The notes: generated by a model from the sequence alone, not told the origin. DNA of 64,000 nucleotides from Rubrivivax sp. (GCA_016790225.1 JAEUOZ010000002.1:146133-210132); one strand, 5' to 3'. Shown: positions 49,558 through 60,313, counted from the stretch's first letter. Numbers and translations are program-made.

Positions 49558-50409
49558 TCAGGCGCGGCGGCGGGATGCCGCGCCGCGGGCCGTGCTGCGG
49601 GCAGGAACACCCGCGGATCCGGCGGCTGCGGCCACCGCGGCGCCCTGGCTGGCAGCACCCGCCACCGGTCGCAGCCGCTGCGCCGGTGTGGCCACCGAAG
49701 GCAGCTTGCGGCGCGAGGCCAGCACCCGCTCCATGTCGTCTCGCGCGCTGTCGATCAGGTGCAGCGCGGCGCGCTCGGCGGCCGCCGGATCGCGCGCGAT
49801 GATGGCATCCAGCACCGCGCGGTGCAGCGGCAGCGAGGTGGCCGGGCCGTTGGCACGCGAGGTGCTGATCTCGAAGGCCACGCGCAGCAGCGCGCCCAGG
49901 GCCTTGCCCATCTGCTCGACCATGCGGTTGTGCCCCGCGCGCAGCAGGCCCAGGTGAAAGCGCAGGTCATGAGAGACATAGTCGCCGCCGTGTTCGATGG
50001 CGGCCTTCATGCCGGCGTACGCATCCTCGATCTCCGCGATGTCCTGTGCCGTGGCGCGTTCAGCCGCCATGCGCACGCTGGCGGGCTCCAGCACGCGGCG
50101 CAGCTCCTGCAGATCGCGCAGGAATTCGCGCGTCACGCCGGCCTTGCACTGCCAGGCCACCACGGCCGGATCGAACCAGTTCCAGTGCTGCGGGGGCAGC
50201 ACCCGCGTGCCGACCTTGGGGCCGGTGCTGACCATGCCCTTGGCGACCAGCGACTTGATGGCCTCGCGGATCACCGTGCGGCTCACGCCGTAGGCTTCGC
50301 ACAGCAGGGGCTCGGGCGGGATGGCGCCTTCGGGCCCGTAGTGGCCGGAGACGATCGCTTCGCCCAGCCGGTCCAGCGTGAGACCGAGCACATTGCGCAC
50401 CAGGGTCAC
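49558..50409 (-). CDS. GntR/FadR-type transcriptional regulator
   Basis: About 283 residues from GTG 50409, with GAGGG nine bases upstream; GTG 50418 is an alternative. The N-terminal winged helix has IPPEPLLCEAYGVSRTVIREAIKSLVAKGMV. The C-terminal FCD ligand domain has EFLRDLQELRRVLEPASVRMAAERA and HDLRFHLGLLRAGHN, whose histidines usually bind a metal that holds a sugar acid or carboxylate. It is the only regulator in the sugar-acid region and the candidate for the sites at 56543 and 57615. Confidence 0.9.
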   Translation of the reverse strand: MTLVRNVLGLTLDRLGEAIVSGHYGPEGAIPPEPLLCEAYGVSRTVIREAIKSLVAKGMVSTGPKVGTRVLPPQHWNWFDPAVVAWQCKAGVTREFLRDLQELRRVLEPASVRMAAERATAQDIAEIEDAYAGMKAAIEHGGDYVSHDLRFHLGLLRAGHNRMVEQMGKALGALLRVAFEISTSRANGPATSLPLHRAVLDAIIARDPAAAERAALHLIDSARDDMERVLASRRKLPSVATPAQRLRPVAGAASQGAAVAAAAGSAGVPARSTARGAASRRRA

Positions 50410-50426
50410 GGCCTGCACCCTCGCAT

Positions 50427-50813
50427 TCAGGCGCCTCTGACGAACAGGGTCACGAGCGGATCCGGCCCCAGCTGCCGGCTCCAGTGTCCGTGAACCGTGG
50501 CATCGAAATGGGCGCCCTCGGGCAGCACGTCGGCCGAGTGGAAATGCTCCCCCGGCCCGAAGACGCGCGAGCTGCCGTCCTGCAGGCCGATCTCCATCTG
50601 CCCGCGCAGGATGAAGACCCACTGCGGGCTGCCCGTGCAATGGAAGCTGCTGCGAAAGCCCACAGGGCTCTCGCGCAGCTGAAAGCCGCCGCTGGCCATC
50701 AGGGCGGACAGCCGTGCCTCGGGCTTGCCTTCGGTCAGCGGCACGCGCTCTTCGCGGAAGCGGGCGCGGCCGTCGACATCGGTGAACAGGATGACCTTGA
50801 TGAACTCGCTCAT
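50427..50813 (-). CDS. Small cupin protein
   Basis: 128 residues from ATG 50813. Beta-barrel with FHCTGSPQWVFILRGQMEIGLQDGS and FGPGEHFHSADV, the two cupin motifs including likely metal His residues. Its function is unknown; cupins in such clusters are sugar-acid isomerases or sensors. It lies between the gluconate 5-dehydrogenase-like SDR and the GntR gene. Confidence 0.82.
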   Translation of the reverse strand: MSEFIKVILFTDVDGRARFREERVPLTEGKPEARLSALMASGGFQLRESPVGFRSSFHCTGSPQWVFILRGQMEIGLQDGSSRVFGPGEHFHSADVLPEGAHFDATVHGHWSRQLGPDPLVTLFVRGA

Positions 50814-50847
50814 GCGGTGACCGGTTGGATAAGGAGGCGCCGCGGCG

Positions 50848-51618
50848 CTACAGGCTGGCCGTGACGCCGCCGTCCACGTAGAGGATATGCCCGTTGACAA
50901 AACTGGAGGCCTCGCTGGCGAGGAAGACCACCGCGGGCGCGAGCTCATGCACCTCGCCCCAGCGGCGGCTGGGTGTGCGCTGCGTGAGCCAGGCGCTGAA
51001 GGCCTCGTCCTTGACCAGCTTGTCGGTCAGCTCGGTCTTGAAGTAGCCCGGCCCGAGCCCGTTGACGCGGATGCCGTGCGGCCCCAGATCGATGGCCATG
51101 CCCTTGGTCAGCATCTTCAGGGCGCCCTTGGTGGCCGCATAGGGCGCGATGCCCGGGCGGCCCAGCTCGCTCTGCACCGAACAGATGTTGATGATGTTGC
51201 CGCGCCCGCGCTGCACCATGCGCCGCGCCACGGCCTGTGCCACCACGAAAGGGCCGTGCAGATTGGTGCGCAGCAGATCCTGCCAGTCCTGGGCCGCAAA
51301 CTCGTGAAACGCGCCGCGCCGCTGGATGCCGGCGTTGTTGACGAGGATCTCGATGGGTCCGAGCTCGCCTTCGATCTGCGCCACGGCGGCGTCCACGGCC
51401 GCCGCCTCGCAGACGTCGAAGGCGCTCTCGCGCACCGTCAGGCCTTCGGCCCGCAGCGTCTCGGCGGCCGCGCGCAGCCGGCTGGCGTCGCGGCCATTCA
51501 GCACCAGGCTGGCGCCGGCCTGGCCCAGCCCGCGCGCCAGCGCCAGGCCGATGCCGGCCGAAGAGCCGGTGATCAGCGCCAGGCGTCCGTCCAGCCGGAA
51601 GGTCGAGGCATCGATCAT
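50848..51618 (-). CDS. idnO: Gluconate 5-dehydrogenase-like SDR
   Basis: 256 residues with TGSSAGIG, NNAG, ICSVQSELGRPGIAPYAATKGA and NGLGPGYFKTELT, which are characteristic of IdnO/Gno (5-keto-D-gluconate reductase). With gluconokinase overlapping upstream and an idonate-type dehydrogenase at 61233, an L-idonate to 6-phosphogluconate route can be drawn. Overlaps the kinase stop by 4 bp. Confidence 0.87.
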   Translation of the reverse strand: MIDASTFRLDGRLALITGSSAGIGLALARGLGQAGASLVLNGRDASRLRAAAETLRAEGLTVRESAFDVCEAAAVDAAVAQIEGELGPIEILVNNAGIQRRGAFHEFAAQDWQDLLRTNLHGPFVVAQAVARRMVQRGRGNIINICSVQSELGRPGIAPYAATKGALKMLTKGMAIDLGPHGIRVNGLGPGYFKTELTDKLVKDEAFSAWLTQRTPSRRWGEVHELAPAVVFLASEASSFVNGHILYVDGGVTASL

Positions 51619-52121
51619 GCCGGCCCCAGAGCCCGCAGCGCCACCGCCAGCAGCTCGGCCGATGGCGCCGCGATGTCCAGCTCGATCGGCTGCTCGTCCG
51701 CCGCCGGCGGCTCCAGCGTCTGCAGCTGGCTCTGCAGCAGCGAAGCCGGCATGTAGTGCCCCTGGCGCTGTGTCAGGCGTTGCGCGAGCAAGGCCTCGTC
51801 GCCGCGCAGATAGACCAGGCGCAGGCCCGGCGCTGCGGCGCGCAGGCCATCGCGGTAGCTGCGGCGCAGGGCGGAACAGGTCACCACCAGGCCTTCGCCG
51901 GCCGCTGATGCGGTGGACAGTTGGGCGCCGACGGCCTGCAACCAGTCCTGGCGGTCTTCATCGGTCAGCGGAATGCCCGCCGCCATGCGTTCGATGTTGC
52001 GCGGCGGATGCAGCTCGTCGCCTTCCACATAGCGCACGCCCAGCGCCTGCGCCAGCCCGCGCCCCAGCGTGCTCTTGCCGCAGCCGCTGACACCCATCAC
52101 CACCACCTGCGGTGCACCCAT
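51615..52121 (-). CDS. gntK: Gluconokinase
   Basis: 168 residues, P-loop VMGVSGCGKST, then GDELHPPRNIERMAAGIPLTDEDRQDWL and TCSALRRSYRDGLR, which are diagnostic for the GntK/IdnK family. It phosphorylates gluconate to 6-phosphogluconate. It starts 9 bp after the ABC ATPase stop and overlaps idnO. Confidence 0.94.
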   Translation of the reverse strand: MGAPQVVVMGVSGCGKSTLGRGLAQALGVRYVEGDELHPPRNIERMAAGIPLTDEDRQDWLQAVGAQLSTASAAGEGLVVTCSALRRSYRDGLRAAAPGLRLVYLRGDEALLAQRLTQRQGHYMPASLLQSQLQTLEPPAADEQPIELDIAAPSAELLAVALRALGPA

Positions 52122-52130
52122 GGCCGCCGC

Positions 52131-53186
<1,056 letters not shown>

Positions 53187-53261
53187 GGTGTCGATCTTGG
53201 GCGAGGGGCGTGGACGGAGGCGTGGGCGGGGTCAGGCAGGGACGCTGGCGCTCTCACGCTC

Positions 53262-54110
53262 TCAGGATTTCACGGCACCGGCGGTGAGGCCGGAGACCAT
53301 GTAGCGCTTGAACGCGTAGTAGATGGCGGCCGGCGGCAGCGCATAGACGAAGCCGGTGGCCATCAGCACCTCCCAGGGCGAATCGTCGGCCGCCAGGAAG
53401 TTGCCCAGGGCCACGGAAAGCGGCAGCGTCTTCTCGTTGGACAGCAGCAGGAAGCCGTAGAGATACTCGTTCCACGCGAGCAGCAGCGAGTACGTGCCCA
53501 CGGCCACGAGGGAGGGCACCATCAGGGGCACATAGACCAGGCGGAACAGCTGCAGGGCCGAGGCACCGTCGATGCGCGCGGCCTCGTCCAGCTCCCAGGG
53601 CAGCTTGTCGCTGGCCTGCTTGAGCACCCAGATGCAGTAGGGCGAGGCGATGGTCACCATCGCCAGCACCATGGACCATCGGTTGTTCAGCAGCCCGTAG
53701 TTGGCCATGGTCTTGTACATGGGCACGGCCAGGAAGGCGGCCGGGATGAAATAGGTGAACAGCGCCATGTTCAGCACCGTGCGCCCGCCCTTCACCCGCA
53801 GCCGGCTGATGGCAAAGGCCGCGCAGGTGGCCACCGCCAGCGTGATGATGCCCGTGGCCAGCGCGATGAACAGCGAGTTGCCCAGCTGCACCCAGAAGTG
53901 ATGCAGGTAGAAGTGCTTCTGCTCGAAGACCGTGCTGAAGTTCTGCAGCGTGGGGTCCTGCGGCCACAGGCGGCCGCTGGTGGCCTTGTCGCGCGGGGAG
54001 ATGGCAAACAGCAGCAGGTGGTAGACGGGCAGCAGCGTCCACAGCAGGACAGGAATGCCCACCAGCAGGAGCTGGGCTTCACGGGAGGCAGCGCGCCACG
54101 ACAGCTTCAT
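53262..54110 (-). CDS. Sugar ABC transporter permease, MalG type
   Basis: 282 residues, six helices, with the ATPase-contact EAA loop (ELDEAARIDGASALQLFRLVYVPLMVPS). Second inner-membrane channel half. Spaced 10 bp from the other permease. Confidence 0.93.
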   Translation of the reverse strand: MKLSWRAASREAQLLLVGIPVLLWTLLPVYHLLLFAISPRDKATSGRLWPQDPTLQNFSTVFEQKHFYLHHFWVQLGNSLFIALATGIITLAVATCAAFAISRLRVKGGRTVLNMALFTYFIPAAFLAVPMYKTMANYGLLNNRWSMVLAMVTIASPYCIWVLKQASDKLPWELDEAARIDGASALQLFRLVYVPLMVPSLVAVGTYSLLLAWNEYLYGFLLLSNEKTLPLSVALGNFLAADDSPWEVLMATGFVYALPPAAIYYAFKRYMVSGLTAGAVKS

Positions 54111-54120
54111 GGCCGGGCCT

Positions 54121-54996
54121 TCACTTGCTCAATCGCTTCATCATCACGAAGACCAGCGGCAGCACGAGGGGCAGCGCCACGACGATCGAGGCCATGGCCA
54201 GCTCGATCTGATCCAGCCGCAGGTAGCGGATGCCCAGCGTGGCCAGCACGTGCGTCAGATCCGCCGGCCCGCCGCCGGTGAGCAGGTAGACGCTGTTGAA
54301 ATCGCCCAGGGTCCAGATCATCGAAAGAATCACCGACGTGAGGTAGAGCCCGCGCATCGCCGGCCAGGTGATGAAGCGGAACTTCTGCCAGCGCGTCGCG
54401 CCATCGACGGAGGCCGCCTCGTACTGTTCCGTAGGAATGGCCAGCCGGCCGGCAAGCAGGATCAGCGTCCAGAACGGCAGGCTCTTCCAGATGTGCATCA
54501 GCATCGAGAGGATGAAGGCCAGCGTCGGATCATTCAGCCAGTTGGGGCCGTCCAGGCCAGTCCAGCGGAAATAGGTGCTGTTGATCACGCCCCACTCGGG
54601 GTTGAGCATGAAGCGCACCGAGAGGATGGTGGGGATCGACGGTACGGCCCAGGGCAGGATGAACAGCACCGCCAGGATCTTGATCCACCAGCGCGTCTGG
54701 ACAAAGAAGCCCGACAGCCCCAGGGCCACCACCATCTTGACGTTGACCGCCACGACGATGAAGACCACGGTATTGACGACCGTGCGGAAGAAGATGGGGT
54801 CTTCGGCGAGCTTGACGTAGTTCTGCGGATCGCGCGCCAGCCACAGGCCATAACCCACCGGGTAGAGCACGAACACCACGAAGATCACCAGGTAGGGCAG
54901 CACGAAGAGGCGGCCCCAGAATTCCCAGCTGCTCAGCGGCTTGCGCGGCCGGGCGGCGGGTGGCAGGGTGGCGGAGGCGGTGGTCACGGGCTTCAT
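54121..54996 (-). CDS. Sugar ABC transporter permease, MalF type
   Basis: 291 residues, six helices, with the EAA loop EQYEAASVDGATRWQKFRFITWPAM. First inner-membrane channel half. It follows the binding-protein gene after 91 bp. Confidence 0.93.
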   Translation of the reverse strand: MKPVTTASATLPPAARPRKPLSSWEFWGRLFVLPYLVIFVVFVLYPVGYGLWLARDPQNYVKLAEDPIFFRTVVNTVVFIVVAVNVKMVVALGLSGFFVQTRWWIKILAVLFILPWAVPSIPTILSVRFMLNPEWGVINSTYFRWTGLDGPNWLNDPTLAFILSMLMHIWKSLPFWTLILLAGRLAIPTEQYEAASVDGATRWQKFRFITWPAMRGLYLTSVILSMIWTLGDFNSVYLLTGGGPADLTHVLATLGIRYLRLDQIELAMASIVVALPLVLPLVFVMMKRLSK

Positions 54997-55087
54997 TGGG
55001 CAAGGCTGCGCCCGGCACCCGGCGCCGCAGGGCGCACGCCAGGTTGGCCGGGAGCCAGCACTTCAGTTCAGTGGCGAGCCCGGCCCC

Positions 55088-56470
55088 TCAATTGGCGGCC
55101 ACGGTCTTGATGCGGGCGATCATCTCGTCCACCGCACGCTCGGTCGTCCACTTCTCGCTGAGCACACGGTTCATGGCCTTGGCCCAGACGTTTTCGTTGT
55201 TCAGCACCGTGAACTTGTAGTTCTTGGTGAACTCGAAAGGCGTGGTGCCGTTCATGAACTGGTTGTAGACCGCCAGGCGGTGCGAATCAGCCTTCCAGAA
55301 GGCACTCTGCTGTCCGGCCCGGGTCACCGGGAACCAGCGCCCCTGGGCCCCTTCCACATAGGGCGTGAGGTTGGCATCGTCCAGCATGAAGGCCACGAAC
55401 TTGCGGGCCGCATCCTTGTTCTTGGCCGCCTTGAAGATGACCCCGGTCTTCACCGCTGCGCGGTAGGTCATCTTGCTGCCGTCCGGCTTGTTCGGGAAAC
55501 CGGCGGTGGCGATCAGCTCGGTGTAGTTCTTGCGGGCCTGCGCACGCTGCGCTTCGGTGAGCGTGGCGTTGTTCATGTCGTCCAGGTGCTTGGCCGCGAT
55601 GGAGATCGTCGCGTTGTGCGTCAGCACGATGGTCTTGTTGTGGAACGCGACGTTGTTGTCGGGATCCTTCCACGCGGTGGACGAGGGCGGCGTGCAGCCC
55701 TTGCCATAGACATAGGTGTAGTCGTTCATCGCGTTGATCAGGCCCTGGCGCACCGCCGGGTCATCCACCAGCAGCTTGCCGGAGTCATTCACCAGCTTGA
55801 CGTTGTAGGCGTCCATGAAGGTGAGGAACGAGTAGAACGAATCGCTGGAGTCCACCCCCATCGGGAACCCTGTGCCGAAGGCACGGTTGCCTGACTTCTG
55901 GCGATAGGCCGGCTGCACCTTCTCGCACCAGAACTGCCAGTAGTCGGTCCAGCGCGTCGGGATGTCGCTTTCCTTGAAGCCCGCATCGGCCAGCATGTCC
56001 TTCCAGTACTGGATGTGCATGGTCTGCTGCTTGATCGGATACGCGTAGTACGAGCGCTTCTGGGCCGTGGCGTTGTACAGGAAGGTGGTGGCCAGCGCCG
56101 AGGGCTCGAAGCGGTTGCGCAGCGGATCGATGATGCTGGAGACATCTTCCAGCTTGTCTTCATAGGCCCACTTCGCCGTGACCTGGAAGTCGAACACGTC
56201 GCCATAGGCCACATCAGGTGGATTGTTGGCCTCCAGCGCGGCCACGGCCTTGGGAATGGCCTCCTGCGGCGCGTAGAGCGACAGATCGATCTTGATCTTG
56301 GGGTTGCGCGCCTCGAACTTCTTGATCGCGGCGAAGAGCGCGTCATCCTCGCCCTTGTAGAAACCCTTGGCCCACCAGACGGTGAGCTTTTCCTGGGCCC
56401 AGGTGGGGCCGGACATCAACAGCGCGGCGCCGGCAACGGCGCAGGCCAACCAGGTCTTCCTCATCAGCAT
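55088..56470 (-). CDS. Sugar ABC transporter periplasmic binding protein (family 1)
   Basis: 460 residues from ATG 56470, which has AGGAG eight bases upstream; ATG 56476 in the same frame is too close to that site. A signal peptide ends near TWAQ. The body shows extracellular solute-binding family 1 features (KLTVWWAKGFYKGEDDALFAAIKKFEA, PPDVAYGD). The ligand is probably a sugar or sugar acid tied to the dehydratase pathway encoded downstream. A putative GntR operator lies about 73 bp upstream. Confidence 0.92.
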   Translation of the reverse strand: MLMRKTWLACAVAGAALLMSGPTWAQEKLTVWWAKGFYKGEDDALFAAIKKFEARNPKIKIDLSLYAPQEAIPKAVAALEANNPPDVAYGDVFDFQVTAKWAYEDKLEDVSSIIDPLRNRFEPSALATTFLYNATAQKRSYYAYPIKQQTMHIQYWKDMLADAGFKESDIPTRWTDYWQFWCEKVQPAYRQKSGNRAFGTGFPMGVDSSDSFYSFLTFMDAYNVKLVNDSGKLLVDDPAVRQGLINAMNDYTYVYGKGCTPPSSTAWKDPDNNVAFHNKTIVLTHNATISIAAKHLDDMNNATLTEAQRAQARKNYTELIATAGFPNKPDGSKMTYRAAVKTGVIFKAAKNKDAARKFVAFMLDDANLTPYVEGAQGRWFPVTRAGQQSAFWKADSHRLAVYNQFMNGTTPFEFTKNYKFTVLNNENVWAKAMNRVLSEKWTTERAVDEMIARIKTVAAN

Positions 56471-56542
56471 GGACATGTCTCCTGTCTACGGGTGTGCGGG
56501 TGATCGGGCGGTCTTCGCGCAGCGCGGGCCGGCCTCTGGTCT

Positions 56543-56561
56543 TATCGTATGATGATTGAAC
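56543..56561 (-). promoter_or_regulatory. Candidate GntR operator upstream of the ABC importer
   Basis: Read on the minus strand this is GTTCAATCATCATACGATA, identical at 17 of 19 positions to 57615-57633 in the divergent dehydratase promoter. Both contain a small ATAC/GTAT-type inverted core. Confidence 0.5.
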
Positions 56562-56622
56562 CGGGGGGTGCTTGGTACTTTCCCGGTCCGGCGCGGGCCC
56601 GGCCCCCCTGCTGCCCAGGCTT

Positions 56623-57594
56623 CTAGCGACACTCCGGCACGGGCGTCAGCAGCGGCTGCCCGGCAAAGAAGGCCTTCAGGTTGTTCACCGCCAGATCGCA
56701 CATGGCCTGGCGCGTTTCCTTCGTGGCGCTGCCGATGTGCGGTGCCAGCACCACCTGGGGCAGATCGATCAGGGCCTGCGGCACGCGGGGCTCGTCCTCG
56801 AAGACATCCAGCGCCGCGCCACCGATCACACCGCGCTGCAGCGCATCGATCAGCGCCGCCTCATCGACCACCGAACCGCGCGCCACGTTGACCAGGATGC
56901 CGGTGGGCCCCAGCGCCTGCAGCACCGAGGCATCGATGAGCTTGCGCGTGCCGGCGCCGCCGGGCGTGATGACGACCAGGAAATCGCTGCGCGCCGCCAG
57001 CGCCTGCACACTGGGCACGAAGCTGTAGGGCAGCTCGGGCTTGGCGCTGCGCGCCGTGTAGGCGATGGGCATGCCGAAAGCCTGGGCACGCTGCGCGATG
57101 GCCTTGCCGATGCGCCCCATGCCCACCAGACCCAGCCGCGCGCCGCTCATCTTGCGCTGCAGCGGCATCGGGCCTTTGAGCCAATCCCCGGCCCGCACGA
57201 AGCGATCGGCCGCCGGCAGCTGCCGCGCCACGCTGAGCATCAGGCCGATGGCCGTATCGGCCACCTCGTCATTCAGCACATCGGGCGTGTGCGTGACCAT
57301 GATCCCGCGGCGCAGCGCCGATGCCACGTCGATGCCGTCGTAGCCCACGCCCATCACGGAGATGAGCTGCAGCGCCGGCAGCTGCGCCATCAGCGCCTCG
57401 GTCACGCGGGTCTCGCCCTGCGCCGCGATGGCGCGGATGCGCGGCGCCGCAGCGGCCAGCGCGCTGGGGTCGGTCTCGTGCAGGCGGTCGTGCAGCGTGA
57501 ACAGCTGCTGCAGCTGCTGCAGGTACATCGGCGCCAGCCGGGCGGCGGCGAGTACCTCGGGTTGGGACGCGGCGGGCAGGGCGGCGGCAGACAT
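56623..57594 (-). CDS. 2-hydroxyacid dehydrogenase (GHPR-type)
   Basis: 323 residues from ATG 57594; an ATG at 57627 would lie inside the putative operator. D-isomer-specific family: nucleotide motif GLVGMGRIGKAIAQRA, NVARGSVVDEAAL, catalytic pattern with PHIGSATKETR. Relatives reduce glyoxylate, hydroxypyruvate or 2-ketogluconate. Divergent from the dehydratase gene, so likely co-regulated. Confidence 0.9.
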   Translation of the reverse strand: MSAAALPAASQPEVLAAARLAPMYLQQLQQLFTLHDRLHETDPSALAAAAPRIRAIAAQGETRVTEALMAQLPALQLISVMGVGYDGIDVASALRRGIMVTHTPDVLNDEVADTAIGLMLSVARQLPAADRFVRAGDWLKGPMPLQRKMSGARLGLVGMGRIGKAIAQRAQAFGMPIAYTARSAKPELPYSFVPSVQALAARSDFLVVITPGGAGTRKLIDASVLQALGPTGILVNVARGSVVDEAALIDALQRGVIGGAALDVFEDEPRVPQALIDLPQVVLAPHIGSATKETRQAMCDLAVNNLKAFFAGQPLLTPVPECR

Positions 57595-57614
57595 AGGGCT
57601 TACACGATCTCCGT

Positions 57615-57633
57615 GTTCAATCGTCATACCATA
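57615..57633 (+). promoter_or_regulatory. Candidate GntR operator in the divergent dehydratase promoter
   Basis: GTTCAATCGTCATACCATA lies in the 86-bp gap between the 2-hydroxyacid dehydrogenase (minus) and the dehydratase (plus). It matches the inverted site at 56543-56561 with two differences. Confidence 0.55.
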
Positions 57634-57680
57634 GTATCGGCACTCCCTTCTCGCCCGCCCCCCGGGAAAGCCAGCAGACG

Positions 57681-59432
57681 ATGAGCGCCGCATCCGATCC
57701 GTCCCAACGGAAGAAACAGCCCCAGGATCTGCGCAGCGCGCAGTGGTTCGCACGCCAGGACCGCGACGGCTTTGCCTACCGCAGCTGGCTCAAGGGCAAG
57801 GGCATCCCGCACGACCAGTTCGAAGGCAAGCCGGTCATCGGCATCTGCAACACCTTCAGCGAGCTCACGCCCTGCAACAGCCACTTCCGCACCCTGGCCG
57901 AGCAGGTGAAGATCGGCGTGCATGAGGCCGGCGGCTTCCCGCTGGAGTTTCCGGTGATGTCGCTGGGCGAGGTGCTGCTGCGCCCCACCGCCATGCTCTA
58001 CCGCAACCTCGCGAGCATGGATACCGAAGAGAGCATCCGCGGCAATCCGATCGACGGCGTGGTGCTGCTGATGGGCTGCGACAAGACCACGCCTGCGCTG
58101 ATGATGGGTGCGGCCAGCTGCGATCTGCCCACCATCGGCGTCAGCGGTGGGCCCATGCTCAACGGCAAGTGGCGCGGCCAGGAACTGGGCAGCGGCACCG
58201 GCGTCTGGAGCATGAGCGAGCAGGTGCGCGCCGGTACCCTGAAGCTGCAGGACTTCCTGGAAGCCGAGAGCTGCATGCACCGCAGCCACGGCCATTGCAT
58301 GACCATGGGCACCGCCAGCACCATGGCCAGCATGGTCGAGGCGCTGGGCGTGGGCCTGCCCGGCAATGCCGCCTACCCTGCGGTGGACGGCCGGCGCAAC
58401 GTGCTGGCCCGCCAGGCCGGCCGCCGCATCGTGGACATGGTCTGGCAGGACCAGAAGCTCAGCCAGATCCTCACGCGGGACGCCTTCGAGAACGCCATCC
58501 GCACGCTGGCGGCCATCGGCGGCAGCACGAATGCCGTGATCCACCTGATCGCCATCGCGCGGCGCGTGGGCATCTCGCTCACGGTGGATGATTTCGAACG
58601 TTGGGGCAGCGAGATGCCCTGCCTGGTGAACCTGCAACCCAGCGGCCAGTACCTGATGGAAGACTTCTGCTACGCCGGCGGCGTGCCGGCCGTGATGAAG
58701 ACCATCGCGCCCATGCTGCACCTGGATGCGCCCACGGCCAGCGGGCGCACGGTCGGCGAGAACATCGCCCCAGCCGAGAACTTCAACCCCGCCGTGATCA
58801 AGACGCTGGAGCAGCCCTTCAAGGAAAGGGCCGGCATCGCCATCCTGCGCGGCAACCTTGCGCCGCGCGGCGCCGTGATCAAGCCCAGCGCCGCGACGCC
58901 GGCCCTGATGCAGCACACCGGGCGCGCGGTGGTCTTCGAGAACAGCGACGATTTCCATGCCCGCATCGACGACGAGCAGCTGGATGTGGACGAGAGCTGC
59001 ATCCTGGTGCTCAAGAACTGCGGGCCCAAGGGCTACCCCGGCATGGCCGAGGTGGGCAACATGCCGCTGCCGCCCAAGGTGCTGCGCAAGGGCATCACGG
59101 ACATGGTGCGCATCAGCGATGCGCGCATGAGCGGCACCGCCTACGGCACCGTGGTGCTGCACGCCGTGCCGGAAGCCGCCGCCGGCGGCCCGCTGGCCCT
59201 GGTTCACAACGGCGATCTCATCACGCTGGACGTGCCCGCGCGCAGCCTGCACCTGCACGTGGATGAGGAGGAATTGCAGCAGCGCCGCGCCGCCTGGACG
59301 CCGCCCCCGCCCGCCATGGACAGCGGCTACTGGAAGCTCTATATCGATCACGTGCTGCAGGCCGACGAAGGCGCGGACCTCGATTTCCTGGTCGGCATGC
59401 GCGGCGCCGCCGTGCCCAAGGACAACCACTGA
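57681..59432 (+). CDS. IlvD/Edd-family sugar-acid dehydratase
   Basis: 583 residues. Fe-S dehydratase with cluster cysteines in ICNTFSELTPCNSHFR, GCDKTTPALMMGA and the HRSHGHCMTMGTAST segment. Closest in look to L-arabinonate/D-xylonate dehydratases, which remove water from C2-C3 of aldonic acids to give 2-keto-3-deoxy acids. It opens the plus-strand catabolic operon, and the later dehydrogenase and hydrolase would process a 2-keto-3-deoxy product. The exact acid (fuconate, arabinonate, galactonate) is not decided. Confidence 0.92.
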   Translation: MSAASDPSQRKKQPQDLRSAQWFARQDRDGFAYRSWLKGKGIPHDQFEGKPVIGICNTFSELTPCNSHFRTLAEQVKIGVHEAGGFPLEFPVMSLGEVLLRPTAMLYRNLASMDTEESIRGNPIDGVVLLMGCDKTTPALMMGAASCDLPTIGVSGGPMLNGKWRGQELGSGTGVWSMSEQVRAGTLKLQDFLEAESCMHRSHGHCMTMGTASTMASMVEALGVGLPGNAAYPAVDGRRNVLARQAGRRIVDMVWQDQKLSQILTRDAFENAIRTLAAIGGSTNAVIHLIAIARRVGISLTVDDFERWGSEMPCLVNLQPSGQYLMEDFCYAGGVPAVMKTIAPMLHLDAPTASGRTVGENIAPAENFNPAVIKTLEQPFKERAGIAILRGNLAPRGAVIKPSAATPALMQHTGRAVVFENSDDFHARIDDEQLDVDESCILVLKNCGPKGYPGMAEVGNMPLPPKVLRKGITDMVRISDARMSGTAYGTVVLHAVPEAAAGGPLALVHNGDLITLDVPARSLHLHVDEEELQQRRAAWTPPPPAMDSGYWKLYIDHVLQADEGADLDFLVGMRGAAVPKDNH

Positions 59433-59499
59433 AACCCTTCACCCGACGCGCTGCGCCGATCCCGCGCCGCCTTCGCCCCAACCTGCACGCTTTCACACC

Positions 59500-60249
59500 A
59501 TGACTCAAACGGCTCTCATCACCGGCGCAGGCTCCGGCATCGGCCGCGCCTGCGCCCTGGCCCTGCTGGCCGAAGGCTGGCAGGTGGCCTTGCTGGGCCG
59601 CCGCTACGAAGCCCTGATGGGCACGATGGAACTCGCCGGCGCGGCGATCGATCGCGCCATCGCCCTGCCCTGCGACGTGGGCCAGGAAGACCAGGTGGCC
59701 GAGAGCTTCGATGCGCTGCGCCAGCGCTGGGGTCGGCTGGACCTGCTGTTCAACAACGCCGGCACCGGCCTGGCGGCGCAGACACCGGATCTGGTCAGCG
59801 GGGCGGAGTGGCGTCGCGTCGTGGACGCCAACCTGAACGGCTCGTTCTACTGCCTGTCGCAGGCCTTCAAGCTGATGAAGGCGCAGCGGCCGATGGGCGG
59901 GCGCATCATCAACAACGGCTCGATCTCGGCGTATGCCCCGCGGCCCGGCAGCATCGCCTACACGGCCACCAAGCACGCCATCAGCGGGCTGACCAGAACC
60001 GCCGCGCTGGATGGGCGGCCCTTCGACATCGCGGTGGGGCAGATCGACATCGGCAACGCCGCCAGCGAGATGACAGCCCGCATGGTCGATGGCGTGCCGC
60101 AAGCCGATGGCAGCCTGCGGCCCGAGCCGCGCATGGATCTGCAGTCGGTCGTCGATGTCTTCATGACCATGGCGCGCCTGCCGCTGTCCTCGAACATGCT
60201 GTTCGTCAACGTCATGGCCACCAAGATGCCCTTCGTCGGGCGCGGCTGA
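59500..60249 (+). CDS. Short-chain dehydrogenase/reductase
   Basis: 249 residues with TGAGSGIG, NNAG, catalytic Ser in NNGSISAY and YTATKHA. GRRYEA after strand 2 favours NADP(H). It follows the dehydratase by 67 bp. The substrate is not identifiable; sugar oxidation at C1 or C5 is plausible in this pathway. Confidence 0.87.
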   Translation: MTQTALITGAGSGIGRACALALLAEGWQVALLGRRYEALMGTMELAGAAIDRAIALPCDVGQEDQVAESFDALRQRWGRLDLLFNNAGTGLAAQTPDLVSGAEWRRVVDANLNGSFYCLSQAFKLMKAQRPMGGRIINNGSISAYAPRPGSIAYTATKHAISGLTRTAALDGRPFDIAVGQIDIGNAASEMTARMVDGVPQADGSLRPEPRMDLQSVVDVFMTMARLPLSSNMLFVNVMATKMPFVGRG

Positions 60250-60313
60250 GAAGGCCACCCCTGACGCACAAGATCCGCGGCGGAACGCACCGCCGCTGCA
60301 GGAGACATCCCTC

